Positions 62,823 through 64,000 of a stretch of DNA of 64,000 nucleotides are shown here, one piece after another. The position numbers and the translations under genes are program-made. The stretch is taken from assembly GCF_001187505.1 (NCBI RefSeq), contig NZ_CP012150.1, forward strand, positions 5,738,048-5,802,047, given 5' to 3'. This DNA is from Mycolicibacterium goodii (GTDB taxonomy: Bacteria; Actinomycetota; Actinomycetes; Mycobacteriales; Mycobacteriaceae). Each line of letters begins with the position of its first letter. Position 1 is the first letter of the stretch. The notes under the pieces are model-generated. The model ran no database searches. It saw only the letters and a list, made by a program, of their open reading frames with translations, and had not been told where the DNA came from.

Positions 62823-64000
62823 ATGAGGTCGTCCACACTGCCCTACGCCACCCGCGCCGCCGGGTTGGTGGGCTCGGTGATCGACTCCAGCACGTCGTTG
62901 TTGCACAAACAGACACACGACATCGTCCGGTTCGCGATGGGCAGTCCCGCCGCCGAGGCCATACCGTCGCGGATCCTCGCCGGTATCGCGGCGGACCAAC
63001 TCAACCGGCCCGACTCCTACGACTACGCCGCCACCGAGGGTGATCCACCGCTGCACGCGGCGCTGCTCGACGCGCTGCGCGGCACCAGCGACGAGACGAC
63101 ACCGGACCGGTTGACCATCACGGCAGGCGGCATGCAGGGACTGGATCTGTTCTGCAAGATCTTCGTCGACCCCGGTGATCTGGTCACCGTCGAATCACCG
63201 ACCTACACCAACGGCAGCGCGACCGCGCTGTCCTACGGGGCCACCCTGCTGGAGATCCCCGTCGACGACAACGGCATGGACGTCGACGCACTGGAGCACC
63301 TGGTCGCCGCGGCGGGCCGAAAACCCAAGGCCATCTATACGATTCCGACGTTCCAGAACCCATCCGGGGTGACACTGTCGCTGGACCGCAGACTGCGGCT
63401 GCTGGAGTTGGCGCGAAACTGGGGGTCGATGGTCATCGACGACGACCCCTACGGTCTGCTGCGATTCGCCGGGGATCCGTTGCCCACCCTGCGCGAACTG
63501 GGCGGCGGTGACCCGCTGGTGTTCTCGGTGCGCACGTTCTCCAAGATCGTCGCGCCGGGACTGCGCGTCGGCTGGGTCGACACCGTTGCCGAACTGCAGC
63601 CGCTGCTGATCAACGCCAAGCAGGCGATGGACACCTGCACCAACCTGCCGGCCCAGCGGCTGCTCACCGGCTTCCTCACCGGTGGACACCTCGCGGAGCA
63701 TCTGGTGACCCAGCGGGCCGAGTACAAGCGGCGCAAAGAGGCCATGCACGCCGCGCTGCGGGAGCATTTCGGCGGCACCGCGCGGTGGACCGACCCCGAC
63801 GGCGGCTTCTTCCTGTGGGTCACCCTCGATGAGGGAGTCGACGCGACGCGGCTGTTCGACATCGCGCTCGCCGAGGGCGTGGCCTTCATTCCCGGCGCGG
63901 CGTTCTCGCCGTCCGGGCGGTTCACCAACGCGCTGCGGCTGTGCTTCGCGTCGACCCCACCGGACCGGATCCGTGAGGGCGTCGCGCGGCTGCGCCGCGC
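62823..64000 (+). CDS. PLP-dependent aminotransferase (3' end outside window)
   Basis: 392 residues of a fold-type I aminotransferase of the 2-aminoadipate/MocR-domain kind. NRPDSYDYAATEGDPPLHAALLDAL, TITAGGMQGLDLF, YTIPTFQNPSGVTLS, IDDDPYGLLRFAG, FSVRTFSKIVAPGLRVGW (PLP lysine in TFSK) and GGFFLWVTL are conserved. There is no N-terminal helix-turn-helix, so it is an enzyme and not a MocR regulator. AGGAGG overlaps the preceding stop; it is co-expressed with the EutA-EutD fusion. The last few residues lie outside the window. Confidence 0.9.
   Translation, partial: MRSSTLPYATRAAGLVGSVIDSSTSLLHKQTHDIVRFAMGSPAAEAIPSRILAGIAADQLNRPDSYDYAATEGDPPLHAALLDALRGTSDETTPDRLTITAGGMQGLDLFCKIFVDPGDLVTVESPTYTNGSATALSYGATLLEIPVDDNGMDVDALEHLVAAAGRKPKAIYTIPTFQNPSGVTLSLDRRLRLLELARNWGSMVIDDDPYGLLRFAGDPLPTLRELGGGDPLVFSVRTFSKIVAPGLRVGWVDTVAELQPLLINAKQAMDTCTNLPAQRLLTGFLTGGHLAEHLVTQRAEYKRRKEAMHAALREHFGGTARWTDPDGGFFLWVTLDEGVDATRLFDIALAEGVAFIPGAAFSPSGRFTNALRLCFASTPPDRIREGVARLRR

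Noticed and set aside
62823..64000. MocR-type regulator (EnuR-like)
   Set aside because: The protein starts directly with the aminotransferase domain and has no winged-helix segment.

Overview
The window is high-GC DNA from a fast-growing mycobacterium, most likely of the Mycolicibacterium smegmatis group. This is inferred from GTG and TTG starts, probable leaderless promoters, and a gene order that follows the M. tuberculosis Rv2876 to Rv2898c block: a DUF2631 protein, rlmN, cdsA, frr, pyrH, a MarR regulator, amiC, tsf, rpsB, an M23 peptidase, an F420 oxidoreductase, xerC, viuB, dprA, yifB and yraN. I see no rRNA, tRNA, CRISPR array or insertion sequence. Protein families were assigned by reading motifs by eye, without database searches. 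|| Layout. 1-6.9 kb: photolyase (cut by the window edge), DUF2631 membrane protein, DUF427 protein, cupin, GH3 glycosidase, an unknown protein, a possible gene remnant and a TetR regulator. 7-12.3 kb: a catabolic cassette of short-chain dehydrogenase, MFS transporter and 2-hydroxyacid dehydrogenase, divergent from a SorC regulator and followed by a GntR regulator. 12.3-17.6 kb: rlmN, LysR and EamA genes, then the cdsA-frr-pyrH core. 17.7-27 kb: a SAM methyltransferase and MarR regulator sharing one operator, then an MFS transporter divergent from a DeoR-led operon (Zn dehydrogenase, class I aldolase, FGGY kinase, 2-hydroxyacid dehydrogenase, glycerate kinase). 27-35.3 kb: copper amine oxidase, APC permease, an FtsX/MacB-type ABC exporter and amiC. 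35.4-46.1 kb: tsf, rpsB, M23 peptidase, F420 oxidoreductase, alpha/beta hydrolase, xerC, a lactate-monooxygenase-like flavoenzyme, viuB, dprA, yifB and yraN. 46.4-49.4 kb: a cupin plus DmmA/DmmB/DmmC-like subunits of a heme-dependent dimethylamine monooxygenase. 49.7-56.7 kb: an IclR regulator, an isocitrate-lyase-family lyase, a two-subunit aconitase-family hydro-lyase and a NitT/TauT-type ABC importer. 56.7-64 kb: an SGNH hydrolase, then DUF3830, amidase and 2-hydroxyacid dehydrogenase genes divergent from a fused EutA-like/EutD(DoeA)-like protein and a PLP aminotransferase cut by the window edge. || How the parts work together. Conserved housekeeping genes alternate with accessory catabolic cassettes, each with its own regulator and usually its own transporter. 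The rpsB-tsf and pyrH-frr pairs, usually adjacent in bacteria, are split here by about 18 kb of accessory genes. The best candidates for undescribed biology are the DeoR operon (a proposed sugar-acid route ending in DHAP and 2-phosphoglycerate), the IclR-controlled hydratase/lyase/importer operon, and the EutA-EutD fusion divergon. The MarR/methyltransferase pair resembles M. tuberculosis Rv2887 and Rv0560c, which are unlinked in that species.
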